64,000 bases of DNA from Hyphomicrobiales bacterium. GTDB lineage: Bacteria; Pseudomonadota; Alphaproteobacteria; Rhizobiales; Rhizobiaceae. The stretch spans positions 30,751 through 94,750 of the forward strand of contig UBYX01000022.1 of the NCBI GenBank assembly GCA_900469955.1, given 5' to 3'. A program made the position numbers and the translations under genes. Below, piece by piece: positions 54,721 through 63,992 of the stretch. The notes beneath the pieces are model-generated. The model saw nothing but the letters and a program-made list of their open reading frames with translations, was not told the origin of the DNA and searched no databases. Within the stretch, counting starts at the first letter, position 1. Every line of letters begins with the position of its first letter.

Positions 54721-55620
54721 TTATCTCAGCTCGATGGCGACGATTTCCGGTCTGGATCCCACTCTCAGTGGCAGGACTGAGCAGCCAAGCCCCCGGGACA
54801 CGATGAGGTCACGCCCCTGCTCGCGGTAGTATCCTGCAGGATAACGTTGGGAACCTCGCGAGGCCGCAGCAGGTCGCCAGCCTAAAATGTTGATCTGGCC
54901 ACCGTGGGTATGCCCCGAAAGGGTAAGACTGACCCTATTGCTCACTCGCGGAAATATGTCCGGCTCATGTGCCATCAACAGCACGGGTGAATCATCTGTA
55001 ATCTGCGATAGCGTTCCCGCAAGGTCATCTATGCCTTTCATCGCAGTGCGCTTGAAGTCTTTGCCGGGCCGTAGAGCCATTTGATCACCAAGACCGGCCA
55101 GCCAGAAAGTCTGGCCATCCTTCTGTAACCTGATAGCTTCATTGGTATAGGTGTGTATTCCAACAGCCCTCAGCGCTTCCGTCGCGATGTTCTCAGTGCG
55201 GGGATCACGCTGAAAGCGCAGGTCCTCCCAGTAGTCATGATTGCCGAGTACGGCATGGACGCCGAGAGGCGCTTTCAATGTGGCTAGGGCTCGCGCCCAA
55301 TCCGTTGCCGGGACATACTCAGTCACCAGCCTCATGCCCGATACGTAATCGCCCAGCAGCAATATGAGATCCGCTTCCAGCTCATTGGCCCTTACACAGA
55401 TCGACTCGATCCGGGCTGCGCTCATCCAGGGCTCACAGGCATGGATGTCCGCCAGCGCGACTATTCGCAACTTCAACTTGGACGACCACCTGTTCGGTGT
55501 GACCGAATAACGCGTGACCTGCGGTCGTGCCATCACCTCAACGAAGGGATATGCTGCCGTGGCAAAAAGGCCCGCAACCCCTCCGACAAGCGCCTTGAGG
55601 ACGTTCCGCCTCGTGATCAC
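54721..55620 (-). CDS. Tat-exported metallophosphoesterase (YkuE-like)
   Basis: A 299-residue calcineurin-like phosphoesterase. Twin-arginine signal TRRNVLKAL followed by a hydrophobic helix (10-30); metal ligands D58-x-H60 (LADIH), LGD (LLLLGDYVSG), GNHD (LGNHDYWED), AHEP and HTHGGQ. YkuE-type proteins act outside the cytoplasmic membrane on lipid- or nucleotide-type substrates. It starts with a GTG immediately after the ruvB stop. Confidence 0.88.
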   Translation of the reverse strand: MITRRNVLKALVGGVAGLFATAAYPFVEVMARPQVTRYSVTPNRWSSKLKLRIVALADIHACEPWMSAARIESICVRANELEADLILLLGDYVSGMRLVTEYVPATDWARALATLKAPLGVHAVLGNHDYWEDLRFQRDPRTENIATEALRAVGIHTYTNEAIRLQKDGQTFWLAGLGDQMALRPGKDFKRTAMKGIDDLAGTLSQITDDSPVLLMAHEPDIFPRVSNRVSLTLSGHTHGGQINILGWRPAAASRGSQRYPAGYYREQGRDLIVSRGLGCSVLPLRVGSRPEIVAIELR

Positions 55621-56661
55621 TCAATCATCCTCGAGATTCATCCTGAACTGCGCCGCTTCGAGATCCTTAGGCGGCTGGAGCCCCAGATGTTTCCACGCGG
55701 TTGCGGTCAAAACGCGGCCGCGCGGCGTGCGCTGGATAAAACCCTGCTGGATCATATAGGGTTCGATGATGTCCTCGATCGCGTCGCGGGGCTCGGAAAG
55801 TCCCGCCGCGATCGTCTCGATGCCGACCGGGCCGCCGCCGAAATTCACGGCGATCATGTTCAGGTAGCGCTTGTCGAGCTGGTCGAGCCCCATATTGTCG
55901 ACCAGAAGACGCGTCAACGCCTCGTCGGCGATCTCCCTGGTCACGGCCTCAGCCTTCGCCACTTCCGCGAAATCACGCACGCGGCGAAGCAGCCGGCCGG
56001 CGATGCGGGGCGTACCCCGGGCACGGCGGGCGATCTCCCGGGCGCCGTCATCGGTCATCGGCAGGCCCATCAGCCGCGCCCCGCGCCTGACGATCAGTTC
56101 CAGTTCCTCGACCGTGTAGAAGGCGAGCCGCACCGGAATGCCGAAGCGGTCACGGAGCGGTGTCGTCAGGAGACCGAGACGGGTGGTGGCGGCAACCAGC
56201 GTGAATTTCGACAGGTCGATCTTCACCGAGCGTGCGGCCGGCCCTTCCCCGATGATCAGGTCGAGCTGGAAATCTTCCATGGCCGGATAGAGGATTTCCT
56301 CGACCGCCGGGTTCAATCGATGGATTTCGTCGATGAAGAGCACGTCGCGGTCTTCGAGATTGGTCAAAAGCGCCGCCAGGTCGCCCGCCTTGGCGATGAC
56401 CGGGCCGGATGTGGAGCGGAAGTTTACGCCGAGCTCTTTCGCCATGATCTGGGCGAGCGTCGTTTTGCCGAGACCGGGAGGTCCGACAAAGAGAACATGG
56501 TCGAGCGCCTCGCCGCGGTTCTTGGCCGCCTCGATGAACACCTTCAGGTTGGCGCGCGCTTCCGCCTGACCGGTGAACTCGTCCAGCGACTGCGGACGCA
56601 GCGTCGTATCCAGGTCTTCGCCCCGCTTCTCCGGCGTTATCAGGCGGGCAGGTTCGATCAT
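55621..56661 (-). CDS. ruvB: Holliday junction branch migration helicase RuvB
   Basis: A 346-residue AAA+ motor. Walker [10 protein letters not shown], Walker [11 protein letters not shown], sensor region [16 protein letters not shown] and the C-terminal winged helix ([17 protein letters not shown]). Works with RuvA on Holliday junctions. In this genome ruvA and ruvB are separated by a toxin-antitoxin pair; its ATG overlaps the stop of the PIN gene (ATGA), so ruvB translation is coupled to the toxin gene. Confidence 0.97.
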   Translation of the reverse strand: MIEPARLITPEKRGEDLDTTLRPQSLDEFTGQAEARANLKVFIEAAKNRGEALDHVLFVGPPGLGKTTLAQIMAKELGVNFRSTSGPVIAKAGDLAALLTNLEDRDVLFIDEIHRLNPAVEEILYPAMEDFQLDLIIGEGPAARSVKIDLSKFTLVAATTRLGLLTTPLRDRFGIPVRLAFYTVEELELIVRRGARLMGLPMTDDGAREIARRARGTPRIAGRLLRRVRDFAEVAKAEAVTREIADEALTRLLVDNMGLDQLDKRYLNMIAVNFGGGPVGIETIAAGLSEPRDAIEDIIEPYMIQQGFIQRTPRGRVLTATAWKHLGLQPPKDLEAAQFRMNLEDD

Positions 56662-57056
56662 GCGAGAAGTTCCATTCCGGCTATGGCCTGGGCAGCCTTG
56701 CGATCAAAGGTGACAACTTTGCTGCAACCGACCCTGCTGGCGCTCCAAGCCACCAGATGGTCGGCAACGTCTCCAGCAGCAGCTTTCGGATCGGCAAGAA
56801 GCAGTTCTAGCTCTTCCGTATGCTCGATGACCATCTCCGAAGACGCGATGAGGAGGCGAAGCATATCAACGATCTCGGATTTCGAATAATTCAGCCGTTG
56901 CCGCAGAAACCAGATGACTTCAGCCAGCACGACCGCGCTGACATAAGCGGGGTCTTCCGCAGTGCGTTCCGTCATGAATTGACGTGCTTTCTCACCTTGC
57001 TTCGGATCGTCGTGGACGAGAAATCGCAACAGGACATTAGTATCGATCCCGATCAT
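56658..57056 (-). CDS. PIN-domain toxin (VapC-like) inside the ruv operon
   Basis: A 132-residue PIN nuclease. The four acidic residues D5, E46, D99 and D118 have the spacing of VapC toxins ([37 protein letters not shown]). The frame starts at ATG 57056 overlapping the antitoxin stop (ATGA), and its own stop overlaps ruvB. It would cleave a tRNA or rRNA when the antitoxin is lost. Confidence 0.9.
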   Translation of the reverse strand: MIGIDTNVLLRFLVHDDPKQGEKARQFMTERTAEDPAYVSAVVLAEVIWFLRQRLNYSKSEIVDMLRLLIASSEMVIEHTEELELLLADPKAAAGDVADHLVAWSASRVGCSKVVTFDRKAAQAIAGMELLA

Positions 57057-57337
57057 TTCCGACCTTCGTGCCACTCGCGGCGAATACGCTCATCATCTTC
57101 GCCTACCGCCTCCATAATGGCTTCATCGATCTCGTCGATCGTGAAACTCTTCCCATTAGGAGGCTTTCCCAGGATACCGGCCAGATCCGCAAGCTTTTTG
57201 TTCTTCGGGATTGCTACGACCTCGCCATTCCGTACCGTGACAAAGAAGCGGGTACCGGGCGTCAGCTTCAGCTGCTCGCGCACATCCTTCGGAATGGTCA
57301 ATTGTCCTTTAGATGTCATGGTCGTTAGCGCGCCCAT
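57053..57337 (-). CDS. AbrB/MazE-type antitoxin of the ruvA-ruvB module
   Basis: A 94-residue protein. An N-terminal swapped-hairpin AbrB domain (MTSKGQLTIPKDVREQL) and a C-terminal acidic tail (EDDERIRREW) that would bind and block the PIN protein. ATG 57337 follows AAAGG. It should autoregulate the module by binding near its own promoter; the gap from ruvA (58 nt from 57399) is short. Confidence 0.88.
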   Translation of the reverse strand: MGALTTMTSKGQLTIPKDVREQLKLTPGTRFFVTVRNGEVVAIPKNKKLADLAGILGKPPNGKSFTIDEIDEAIMEAVGEDDERIRREWHEGRK

Positions 57338-57398
57338 TTTCTTACCTTTCTTCCAATTTCTTACCAAACTATATCAGTAAGAAAATGGTCATCCAATA

Positions 57399-58016
57399 CT
57401 ACCGGGCCAGTTCCTTCAGTCCCAGCCGAATGAGCTTGGCGCTGTCTGCTCCCTCGCCGCCGTTCTTGAGCGCCGCCGCGACCGCATTCGCGGCCTGATC
57501 GCGGGAATAACCGAGATTGGTCAGCGCCGAAACCGCGTCAGCTACCGGAGCGGATGCCACGCCCTCGCCGATCTCCTGCTTGAGCCCGATCGTAGCGGAA
57601 GCCTCTCCGGCAAAGGCTGGAGCCTTGTTCTTCAGCTCCGTGACAATGCGCATCGCTACCTTCGGGCCTACACCCGGTGCGCGCGAAACGGATGTCTTGT
57701 CCTGCAGCGCGATCGCGTTGGCGAGCTCGGAAGGCGTCAAGACGGACAGAACGGCAAGCGCCACCTTGGCGCCGACACCCTGCACGCTCTGCAGGAGGTT
57801 GAACCACTCCCGCTCCAGCGCCGTCAGAAAACCGAACAGCTTGAACTGATCCTCACGGACGTAGGTCTCGATGAACAGCACGATTGCCTCCCCCACCGAT
57901 CCCATCTTCGACAACACGCGCGAGGAACAGAAGACTTCGTAGCAAACGCCGTGAACGTCGACCAGAACGTAGTCGTCGCCAATCTCGTCGATAGTGCCCT
58001 TGAGCTTGCCGATCAT
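57399..58016 (-). CDS. ruvA: Holliday junction branch migration protein RuvA
   Basis: A 205-residue protein. N-terminal OB domain ([29 protein letters not shown]), the double helix-hairpin-helix region ([17 protein letters not shown] and [14 protein letters not shown]) and a C-terminal RuvB-binding domain ([22 protein letters not shown]). It is flanked by two toxin-antitoxin pairs: a PIN gene 12 nt upstream and an antitoxin gene 61 nt downstream. Confidence 0.95.
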   Translation of the reverse strand: MIGKLKGTIDEIGDDYVLVDVHGVCYEVFCSSRVLSKMGSVGEAIVLFIETYVREDQFKLFGFLTALEREWFNLLQSVQGVGAKVALAVLSVLTPSELANAIALQDKTSVSRAPGVGPKVAMRIVTELKNKAPAFAGEASATIGLKQEIGEGVASAPVADAVSALTNLGYSRDQAANAVAAALKNGGEGADSAKLIRLGLKELAR

Positions 58017-58028
58017 GAAAGAAGTCCG

Positions 58029-58445
58029 TCAGGAATGAGTTTCGGGAGAGATAATGTCCAGCGAAGGGAAATAGGCACGATAGCGGGCCGGGTCCCGCGT
58101 CAAAAGACGGTGCGAGCGAACTGTGGCATGAGCGCCGATCAGGAAGTCCGGAAGCGTGCGCTCCCGCAGACCCCCAGCTTTGCGATAAGCGAAATGAGCT
58201 TTCCCCGCCTGATATGCAGTTTCATAAGAAAGCGCCTCCCGCTTTAGACCGAGCCAACCGAAGGCCAAATTGATTTCCAGCTCGCTCAGCGACGAGGCCG
58301 AAAGCTCTGACCAGATGATCGGATTGAGAACGAGTTCACCCTCGTCAAAACAGCGTTTCAGCGCGGAGAGCGACCATGTTCTGAAGGGCGTTGCCGGCCC
58401 GAGAACATCGATAAGCACATCGGTGTCAACGACGGTCGAGGTCAT
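58029..58445 (-). CDS. PIN-domain toxin (VapC-like) between ruvC and ruvA
   Basis: A 138-residue PIN nuclease with D7 (TVVDTDVLID), E47 (IIWSELSAS), D100 (TLPDFLIGAHA) and D118 (LLTRDPARY). It shares little sequence with the PIN protein near ruvB, so it is a second, independent module. Its start overlaps the antitoxin gene by about 20 nt. A start one codon upstream is possible. Confidence 0.9.
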   Translation of the reverse strand: MTSTVVDTDVLIDVLGPATPFRTWSLSALKRCFDEGELVLNPIIWSELSASSLSELEINLAFGWLGLKREALSYETAYQAGKAHFAYRKAGGLRERTLPDFLIGAHATVRSHRLLTRDPARYRAYFPSLDIISPETHS

Positions 58446-58686
58446 CACGCGGTCCTCGGAGCCATTCCATATATTCGTCCGTGGTCATGCCACCCGTGTC
58501 AAACTTACCTTCAACACTTTTCGCCCAGTCGTCGAAGCTCTTGAAGTCGTCGCGGCCATTGCTTGTCTTCACAAGCATGACGCCTTCATCGGACATGACA
58601 AAATCTACTTCCGAGCCCGGACCAATGCTCAATCGATCTCGGATTTCCTTCGGAATCGTAACCTGGCCTTTTTCGGTGACGCGCAT
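58426..58686 (-). CDS. AbrB/SpoVT-type antitoxin between ruvC and ruvA
   Basis: An 86-residue antitoxin: MRVTEKGQVTIPKEIRDRL (AbrB domain), a hinge, and an acidic, tryptophan-containing C-terminus (FKSFDDWAKSVEGKFDTGG, EYMEWLRGPRD). It lies 56 nt downstream of ruvC. The GTAATACCTCTCAGGTATTAC sequence region directly upstream (about 58687-58707, plus strand) is a near-palindrome and a likely autoregulatory operator. Confidence 0.9.
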   Translation of the reverse strand: MRVTEKGQVTIPKEIRDRLSIGPGSEVDFVMSDEGVMLVKTSNGRDDFKSFDDWAKSVEGKFDTGGMTTDEYMEWLRGPRDDLDRR

Positions 58687-58707
58687 GGTAATACCTCTCA
58701 GGTATTA
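58687..58707. promoter_or_regulatory. Palindromic operator before the ruvC-proximal antitoxin gene
   Basis: GGTAATACCT and AGGTATTACT flank CTC directly before the antitoxin ATG (58686): 9-10 bp arms TAATACCT / AGGTATTA. The size and place fit autoregulation by an AbrB-type antitoxin, so the module may have its own promoter within the ruv operon. Confidence 0.65.
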
Positions 58708-58742
58708 CTTATTGGCGAGACCAGAACAAGTCAAGAACAAAC

Positions 58743-59252
58743 TTAACCCGCAAGAGCAGCGCGCATGCGGTGGCCGCCGCGGTTATGGGCATGGCAGATG
58801 GCGATCGCCAGCGCATCGGCAGCGTCGTTGCCCTTGAATTCGGCCTTGGGCATCAGGATTTTCAGCATCATGTGGATCTGCTGCTTTTCGCCGTGGCCAA
58901 CGCCGATGACGGATTTCTTGACCGCGTTCGGCGCATATTCGGCGACCGGCAAACCGGCACGTGCCGGCACCAGCATGACGACACCCCTCGCCTGCCCGAG
59001 TTTCAGCGTCGCCACCGCATCCTTGTTGACGAAGGTCTGCTCGACCGCGGCCTCGTCCGGCTTGTAGGAATGCACCACTTCAGCCAGACCATCGTGCAGT
59101 TGGCAGAGGCGGGAGGCAAGGTCCATGTCCCCGTCCGAAGTGACGGTGCCGGAAGCGACGAAGCGCAGGCTGTTTCCCAGCGTCTCGATAATGCCCCAGC
59201 CGGTGCGGCGAAGGCCCGGATCGATGCCGATGATGCGAATCGTTTGTGTCAT
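58743..59252 (-). CDS. ruvC: Holliday junction endonuclease RuvC
   Basis: A 169-residue resolvase of the RNase H fold. Acidic active site: D11 ([13 protein letters not shown]), Glu in [11 protein letters not shown], and the C-terminal [12 protein letters not shown]. It is first in the ruv operon. Start ATG 59252. Confidence 0.95.
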   Translation of the reverse strand: MTQTIRIIGIDPGLRRTGWGIIETLGNSLRFVASGTVTSDGDMDLASRLCQLHDGLAEVVHSYKPDEAAVEQTFVNKDAVATLKLGQARGVVMLVPARAGLPVAEYAPNAVKKSVIGVGHGEKQQIHMMLKILMPKAEFKGNDAADALAIAICHAHNRGGHRMRAALAG

Positions 59253-59446
59253 TCAACCACCCTACCGCCTTGCCGCAGGAGGCGCCATGTGGGCCAACGG
59301 GTCCGATGGTGCTCGCCGTCGATACCCCATCGTCGTTAACCATATCGAAAAGCTTTTGGGCAGAACCGCCCCAAATTGGGCAACCGACTTTCTTTCACCG
59401 CGTTGCTTGGTCAGAAAGGGGGGCCGAAGCATAAGGAGCCGCCCGA

Positions 59447-60307
59447 ATGATACGGGATCGAGATCGGAATGAACTGGAATTGCAGCAGATGCGCGTCGTC
59501 GTCAACGCGCTGGACAGCGGCCTGAGACGGTTTGCCGCCGGAGACATAGGCGCAACACTGGATACCGTTTTTCCCGCTCAATGGGAAGGAATGCGCCGGG
59601 ATTTCAATCGCGGCCTGAATGCCCTCAACGGCACGATGGATTCAGTCGTCGGCAATGCCCGCCTTCTACGAGACGAATCCGATTCGCTGCGTAGGGCGAC
59701 CAAGCGGGCGGCCGAAACCGATACGGAGCACGCCAACCAGCTCTCCAAGACGGTCGCAACCGTCGGCACCCTTACCCAGCGTCTTCGTGAACAGAAGACT
59801 CGGGCCCAACACGCAGCGACAATCGCCCAGAACGCTCAGCTCGACATTGGCCGACCCAGGGAAGCGGTAAAAGCCGCACTGAAGCTCATCGCGGAAATGG
59901 GCGGAGATCAAGACGGTGAGATATCCGCCGAGCGCCATGAAGCGCTGTCTTCGACAACCCAGCAGATCGGCCGCGAACTGGACGCTCTTTGTCTTTATCT
60001 GGACGCCCTGACCGACCATCTCGGTACGCTGTCGGAGACGGCGCAAGGCCAGGCTGAAACCGCGTCCTCGATCTACGACGACCTGAACGAGATCGCAAAG
60101 TCTCGGCGCAGCGTGAGTCTGAAGGCGGACATGACAACGCTGACGCTTGACCGCGTCGACCGGCAGATCGCCGAGATCGATCAGAAGGCAAGCCGTTTTG
60201 CCCGCGTCACGGTCACCGTCGAGCCGCCGCACGATCCCGATCCCCATGGTTCAGGCCCGCATAGCCCTGGTCCGCGAGGGCTTCATCTAAGGCTCGTCAA
60301 GTCGTGA
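59447..60307 (+). CDS. MCP-related coiled-coil protein lacking the signalling tip
   Basis: A 286-residue soluble protein. Residues about 17-60 (LDSGLRRFAAGDIGATLDTVFP, then EGMRRDFNRGLNALNGTM) match the HAMP-to-coiled-coil linker of rhizobial chemoreceptors such as the MCP at 35182. The rest is a long coiled coil (60-240), but the AFQTN/LALNA hairpin tip that binds CheA/CheW is absent, and there is no membrane segment. The C-terminus is His/Pro/Gly-rich (HDPDPHGSGPHSPGP). ATG follows AAGGAG. Function unknown: a decoy or structural relative of MCPs. Confidence 0.75.
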   Translation: MIRDRDRNELELQQMRVVVNALDSGLRRFAAGDIGATLDTVFPAQWEGMRRDFNRGLNALNGTMDSVVGNARLLRDESDSLRRATKRAAETDTEHANQLSKTVATVGTLTQRLREQKTRAQHAATIAQNAQLDIGRPREAVKAALKLIAEMGGDQDGEISAERHEALSSTTQQIGRELDALCLYLDALTDHLGTLSETAQGQAETASSIYDDLNEIAKSRRSVSLKADMTTLTLDRVDRQIAEIDQKASRFARVTVTVEPPHDPDPHGSGPHSPGPRGLHLRLVKS

Positions 60308-60315
60308 CCCCCGAG

Positions 60316-60338
60316 GGGCCGCCGGTGCGGCCCTTTTT
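60316..60338 (+). terminator. Intrinsic terminator after the MCP-related gene
   Basis: GGGCCGC-cggt-GCGGCCC followed by TTTTT: 7-bp stem and a clean T-run, 9 nt past the stop. Confidence 0.9.
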
Positions 60339-60437
60339 CTTGCCTCCGTTTTCGATTGCCGGGGGTCGTATTCCTGCACCAGGCTGCCTAGATAAGTCGA
60401 ATATCTTGTCGCTTATCCCGCCTCCCAGGACGTGCCG

Positions 60438-61439
60438 ATGATTCCCTTTTCCATTCTCGATCTTTCACCGATTGGTGACGGTTATTCCGTGCGCGACGCG
60501 CTCGATCAGTCTCGCCGTCTGGCCATCAAAGCGGAGGAGCAAGGCTACAAGCGGGTCTGGCTTGCCGAGCATCACGGCATGCCGGGCATTGCAAGCGCCG
60601 CCACCTCTCTGGTGATTTCGCATGTCGGCGCGGCAACCAAAACGATTCGCGTCGGCTCCGGTGGCATCATGCTGCCCAACCACTCGCCACTCGTCATCGC
60701 CGAACAGTTCGGAACGCTGGAGGCCCTGTTCCCCGGTCGCGTCGATCTCGGCCTCGGCCGGGCACCGGGTACCGACATGCGCACGGCAAGCGCCCTTCGC
60801 CGCAATCTCGACGCCGGAGCCGAGAACTTTCCGCACGACATCCTCGAACTGCAGCGGCTGTTTGGCGCGCCCGAAAAAGACCAGGCGTTGCTTGCCGTCC
60901 CCGGCATGGATGCGCATGTTCCGATCTGGCTTCTGGGTTCAAGTCTCTACAGCGCCCATCTCGCGGCGGCCCTCGGCCTGCCCTACGCCTTTGCCTCGCA
61001 TTTCGCGCCGGACATGCTGCTGGATGCGATTGCCATCTATCGTGAACGGTTCCAGCCCTCGATCGAGCACGACAAGCCCTATGTGATGGTCGGCGTCATG
61101 GGCGTCGCGGCGGATACGGACGACGAGGCCGAGCGGCTCTTCACATCCTCGCAGCAGCAGTTCGTAAACCTGCGCAAGAACGTCCGCACCCGCTTTCCAA
61201 AACCGGTCGACAGCATGGAGGGCTTCTGGACTCCGATGGAGAAGATGAGCGTCGAGCATACGCTGCGCTATGCCGCCGTCGGTTCGGTGCCGACCATCGA
61301 AGCAAAGCTCAAGGGCTTCCTGGAGGAAACCCAGGCCGACGAGCTGATCATCTCCATGCCGATTCACGACGTCGAGGCCCGGCTCCGCTCGGTTGAACTG
61401 TTCGCGAGCCTGCCGATGATGGAGAAGGTGAAAGCCTGA
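60438..61439 (+). CDS. Luciferase-like (LLM) flavin-dependent oxidoreductase
   Basis: A 333-residue TIM-barrel monooxygenase of the MsnO8/bacterial luciferase-like group: [12 protein letters not shown] at the start, [12 protein letters not shown] (residues about 36-47), [36 protein letters not shown] as the family core (about 73-108), and [17 protein letters not shown]. It should use FMNH2; the substrate is unknown. The ATG at 60438 is preferred over a GTG two codons earlier because AGGA is better placed. Confidence 0.9.
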   Translation: MIPFSILDLSPIGDGYSVRDALDQSRRLAIKAEEQGYKRVWLAEHHGMPGIASAATSLVISHVGAATKTIRVGSGGIMLPNHSPLVIAEQFGTLEALFPGRVDLGLGRAPGTDMRTASALRRNLDAGAENFPHDILELQRLFGAPEKDQALLAVPGMDAHVPIWLLGSSLYSAHLAAALGLPYAFASHFAPDMLLDAIAIYRERFQPSIEHDKPYVMVGVMGVAADTDDEAERLFTSSQQQFVNLRKNVRTRFPKPVDSMEGFWTPMEKMSVEHTLRYAAVGSVPTIEAKLKGFLEETQADELIISMPIHDVEARLRSVELFASLPMMEKVKA

Positions 61440-61448
61440 AAACAGAAA

Positions 61449-61467
61449 GGGCCGGTCGAGCCGGCCC
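61449..61467 (-). terminator. Terminator between the LLM gene and yebC
   Basis: GGGCCGG-tcgag-CCGGCCC, followed on the minus strand by TTTCTGTTTTC, so chiefly for yebC; GTTT on the plus side is weaker. Confidence 0.75.
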
Positions 61468-61493
61468 GTTTCCAGATATCGTCAGGAGGAATC

Positions 61494-62240
61494 TCAAGCC
61501 GAGAGCTTGGCCATGACCTCGTCGGAAACCTCGAAATTCGAATAAACGGTCTGCACGTCGTCGTCGTCTTCCAGGTTGTCGATCAGCTTCAGGAGCGATT
61601 CCGCCTTTTCCTGGTCGACTTCGATCGTGTTCTGCGGCTTCCAGATCGCCTTGACGGTCTCGGCCTCGCCGAGCGTGGCTTCGAGCGCCTTCGACACTTC
61701 GCCGAGGCTTTCGAAAGCACAGATGATCGTGTGGCCGTCCTCGTCGGAGGTCACGTCGTCGGCGCCGGCTTCGATCGCCGCTTCCATCACCTTGTCAGCG
61801 TCGCCGACACTCGCCTTATAGGTAATCTCGCCCACATGGTCGAAGGAGAAGGAAACCGAACCGGTTTCGCCGAGCGCGCCGCCGGCCTTGGTGAAGATCG
61901 AGCGGACGTTGGAGGCAGTGCGGTTGCGGTTGTCGGTCAGCGCCTCGACGATGACCGCCGTACCACCGGGACCGTAACCTTCGTAGCGGACGGAATCGTA
62001 GTTTTCCGCATCCGCGCCGGACGCCTTCTTGATGGCGCGGTCGATATTGTCCTTCGGCATCGATTGCGCCTTGGCGTTCTGGATCGCCAGACGTAGCGCC
62101 GCATTCATCGCCGGGTCGGGCAGACCTGCCTTCGCCGCAACCGTGATTTCGCGGGCAAGCTTGGAGAACATCTTCGAGCGGATCGAGTCCTGCTTGCCCT
62201 TGCGGTGCATGATGTTTTTGAACTGTGAATGGCCAGCCAT
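61494..62240 (-). CDS. yebC: YebC/PmpR family regulatory protein
   Basis: A 248-residue protein. Begins [18 protein letters not shown], with the family core [22 protein letters not shown] and [18 protein letters not shown]. YebC proteins act as transcriptional regulators or ribosome-associated factors for proline-rich stretches. ATG 62240 is the standard start. It is the usual neighbour of ruvC in rhizobia, here separated by two plus-strand genes. Confidence 0.95.
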   Translation of the reverse strand: MAGHSQFKNIMHRKGKQDSIRSKMFSKLAREITVAAKAGLPDPAMNAALRLAIQNAKAQSMPKDNIDRAIKKASGADAENYDSVRYEGYGPGGTAVIVEALTDNRNRTASNVRSIFTKAGGALGETGSVSFSFDHVGEITYKASVGDADKVMEAAIEAGADDVTSDEDGHTIICAFESLGEVSKALEATLGEAETVKAIWKPQNTIEVDQEKAESLLKLIDNLEDDDDVQTVYSNFEVSDEVMAKLSA

Positions 62241-62350
62241 GGCACCCCTGACACTTTTAGCTTGTTTGGAATGGCGCCTTATAATTTCGAAGCCTTGGCC
62301 GTTCAAGGCATTTTGCGGCAGATCTGGAGGCTTTCGAGGAGCTGAATGCC

Positions 62351-62375
62351 GGAACAAAGCCAAAAGCTTGTCGTT
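62351..62375 (+). promoter_or_regulatory. EcfG-type promoter for the PPOX-family gene
   Basis: GGAAC (62351-62355), 16-bp spacer, CGTT (62372-62375); exact consensus, 33 nt before the ATG at 62409. Confidence 0.75.
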
Positions 62376-62408
62376 TTGTCACCTTGGCAAACAACAAGGA
62401 GACACTCC

Positions 62409-62921
62409 ATGGCTAGCCTTACTGAAGCCCGCGAAGCGCCGGAACGCCAGCTCTGGGACGAGATCAGCAACATCCATGCCGGCATGCTCGGCATCGAAGG
62501 TTCCCACATGCATTTCCAGCCTATGGCGCCGAATGTCGACCGAAAGACCAACACGATCTGGTTCTTCACCAAGACCGACACGCATCTGGCGCGGGCGATC
62601 CGCGCAGGCTCCAAGGCGCATTTCTGCGTGGTCGGCAAGGATCACGACTACCACGCCTGCCTCTCCGGCCCGCTGGAAATCCGCAAGGACCCCGCCAAGA
62701 TCGATGAATACTGGAGCGCCGTGACCGCTGCCTGGTACGAGCACGGCAAGGACGATCCGATGCTGACCATGCTCGCCCTGCGGGTCGAGGATGCGGAAAT
62801 CTGGGCATCCACCGACAGTTCGCTGAAATTCGGCTGGGAGATCGCCAAGGCCAACCTCCAGGATGAGAAGATGCCGGAGGTCGGCGTCAAGCAGCATCTC
62901 GCCTTCCCGCAGTTCCACTAG
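62409..62921 (+). CDS. Pyridoxamine 5'-phosphate oxidase-like FMN-binding stress protein (GSP26 type)
   Basis: A 170-residue split-barrel protein: NIHAGMLGIEGSHMHFQPM near 21-39, TNTIWFFTKTDTHLARAI (45-62), ACLSGPLEIRKDP and DAEIWASTDSSLKFGWEIA near the C-terminus. It belongs to the general stress protein 26 group, which binds flavin. ATG 62409 follows AAGGAG. The stress promoter fits. Confidence 0.88.
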   Translation: MASLTEAREAPERQLWDEISNIHAGMLGIEGSHMHFQPMAPNVDRKTNTIWFFTKTDTHLARAIRAGSKAHFCVVGKDHDYHACLSGPLEIRKDPAKIDEYWSAVTAAWYEHGKDDPMLTMLALRVEDAEIWASTDSSLKFGWEIAKANLQDEKMPEVGVKQHLAFPQFH

Positions 62922-62943
62922 CAGACTGGATGCAGGCAGGGGC

Positions 62944-63792
62944 TCAAAGCCCCTGCGGCACCAGGATGGTCGGCTTCTTCGGCAGGCTGCGCATCGAAAC
63001 CTTGATGGTCCGCTCCTTGGCATAGCCGATATCGAAGCGGCCATCGAACATGGCGAGGAAATTGTCGAGCGGCGGCCCCCAGCGGTGCATCGGCAGGATC
63101 AGCGACGAGCGCAGCCGCTGCGCGACACGGCTCATGCTGTCCGCCCCCATGGTCAGACCGCCGTCCACCGGCACCATCAGGATATCCAATCTGCCGATCT
63201 CGGTATATTGCGCCTCGGTGAGTTCGAAATGCAGATGGCCGAGATGACCGATGCAAAGACCGGCAACTTCGAAGATGAAGATCGAATTGGCGTTTTCCTC
63301 GACGCCACCTCCCCAGGAGCGGATGTCGGAAACGACATTGCGGATATAGGCGTCTCCGACCATCAGCCGATGCTCGGCCTTCTCACCGGGAACGTCGCTC
63401 CAGCCATGCAGGACATGCGGGATCTTTGGGTCCGGCTGGAGCGAGTAGTGAGTGGAATGCGCCTTGTTCATCGTTACCACATCCGGCAGCCGCGACGGCT
63501 GATAGACGCCGCTGTAATCCGTCGCGATGCCTATGCCTTCGGGGGTTTCAATGAAATAGGTGGAATGGCCGACGAAGGTGATGCTCACCTCCTCCCTTTC
63601 CGCAAGGGCAAGGTTCTTCTGCCCCTGGACGAGTTGCAGGTCTGACGGCTTGAAGCTCGCGAACATGGCGTCAGGGAGTTTCTGAGCTATCGCTTGGCAC
63701 TGGCTGACGGGCAGTCCGCCATCCTGCGCCGGCGCGGCAAAGGCCGAAAGGAAGAAACCGGCTAGACCGAATGCGAGAGCCCGTAGCATCAT
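62944..63792 (-). CDS. Exported MBL-fold hydrolase-like protein
   Basis: A 282-residue protein with a signal peptide (MMLRALAFGLAGFFLSAFAAPAQ). FVGHSTYFIETPEGIGIATDYSG is a typical beta-lactamase fold L start, and AHSTHY replaces the canonical HxHxDH; downstream GHLGHLHFEL and MVPVDGGLTMG, HRWGPP remain. The metal site may be altered but most ligands of the UlaG-like group are still there. Two ATGs are adjacent; a GGGAG ribosome site lies 4 nt before the first and 7 nt before the second. Confidence 0.8.
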   Translation of the reverse strand: MMLRALAFGLAGFFLSAFAAPAQDGGLPVSQCQAIAQKLPDAMFASFKPSDLQLVQGQKNLALAEREEVSITFVGHSTYFIETPEGIGIATDYSGVYQPSRLPDVVTMNKAHSTHYSLQPDPKIPHVLHGWSDVPGEKAEHRLMVGDAYIRNVVSDIRSWGGGVEENANSIFIFEVAGLCIGHLGHLHFELTEAQYTEIGRLDILMVPVDGGLTMGADSMSRVAQRLRSSLILPMHRWGPPLDNFLAMFDGRFDIGYAKERTIKVSMRSLPKKPTILVPQGL

Positions 63793-63992
63793 GCCACTCC
63801 CAAGGACTGCGTTCCTGCTCATTCCCGCGCGAAAGATGCGGCAATGCTCAAGGCCGGTCCAGATCGAACTGTCACGCAACCCCTCACAATTCTGTCATTG
63901 GTGAAGGCCCCGGAATTGATTAATGACAAGCTGGACTGCCCTCCGATGCAGCTCGCCCGGCGCTGACCGGCAACCTGTTGAAAGGAGATGGC

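Noticed and set aside
62944..63792. Reading the MBL-fold gene as a pseudogene because of AHSTHY instead of HxHxDH
   Set aside because: The frame is full length with signal peptide and other family features; a variant metal site is more likely than decay.
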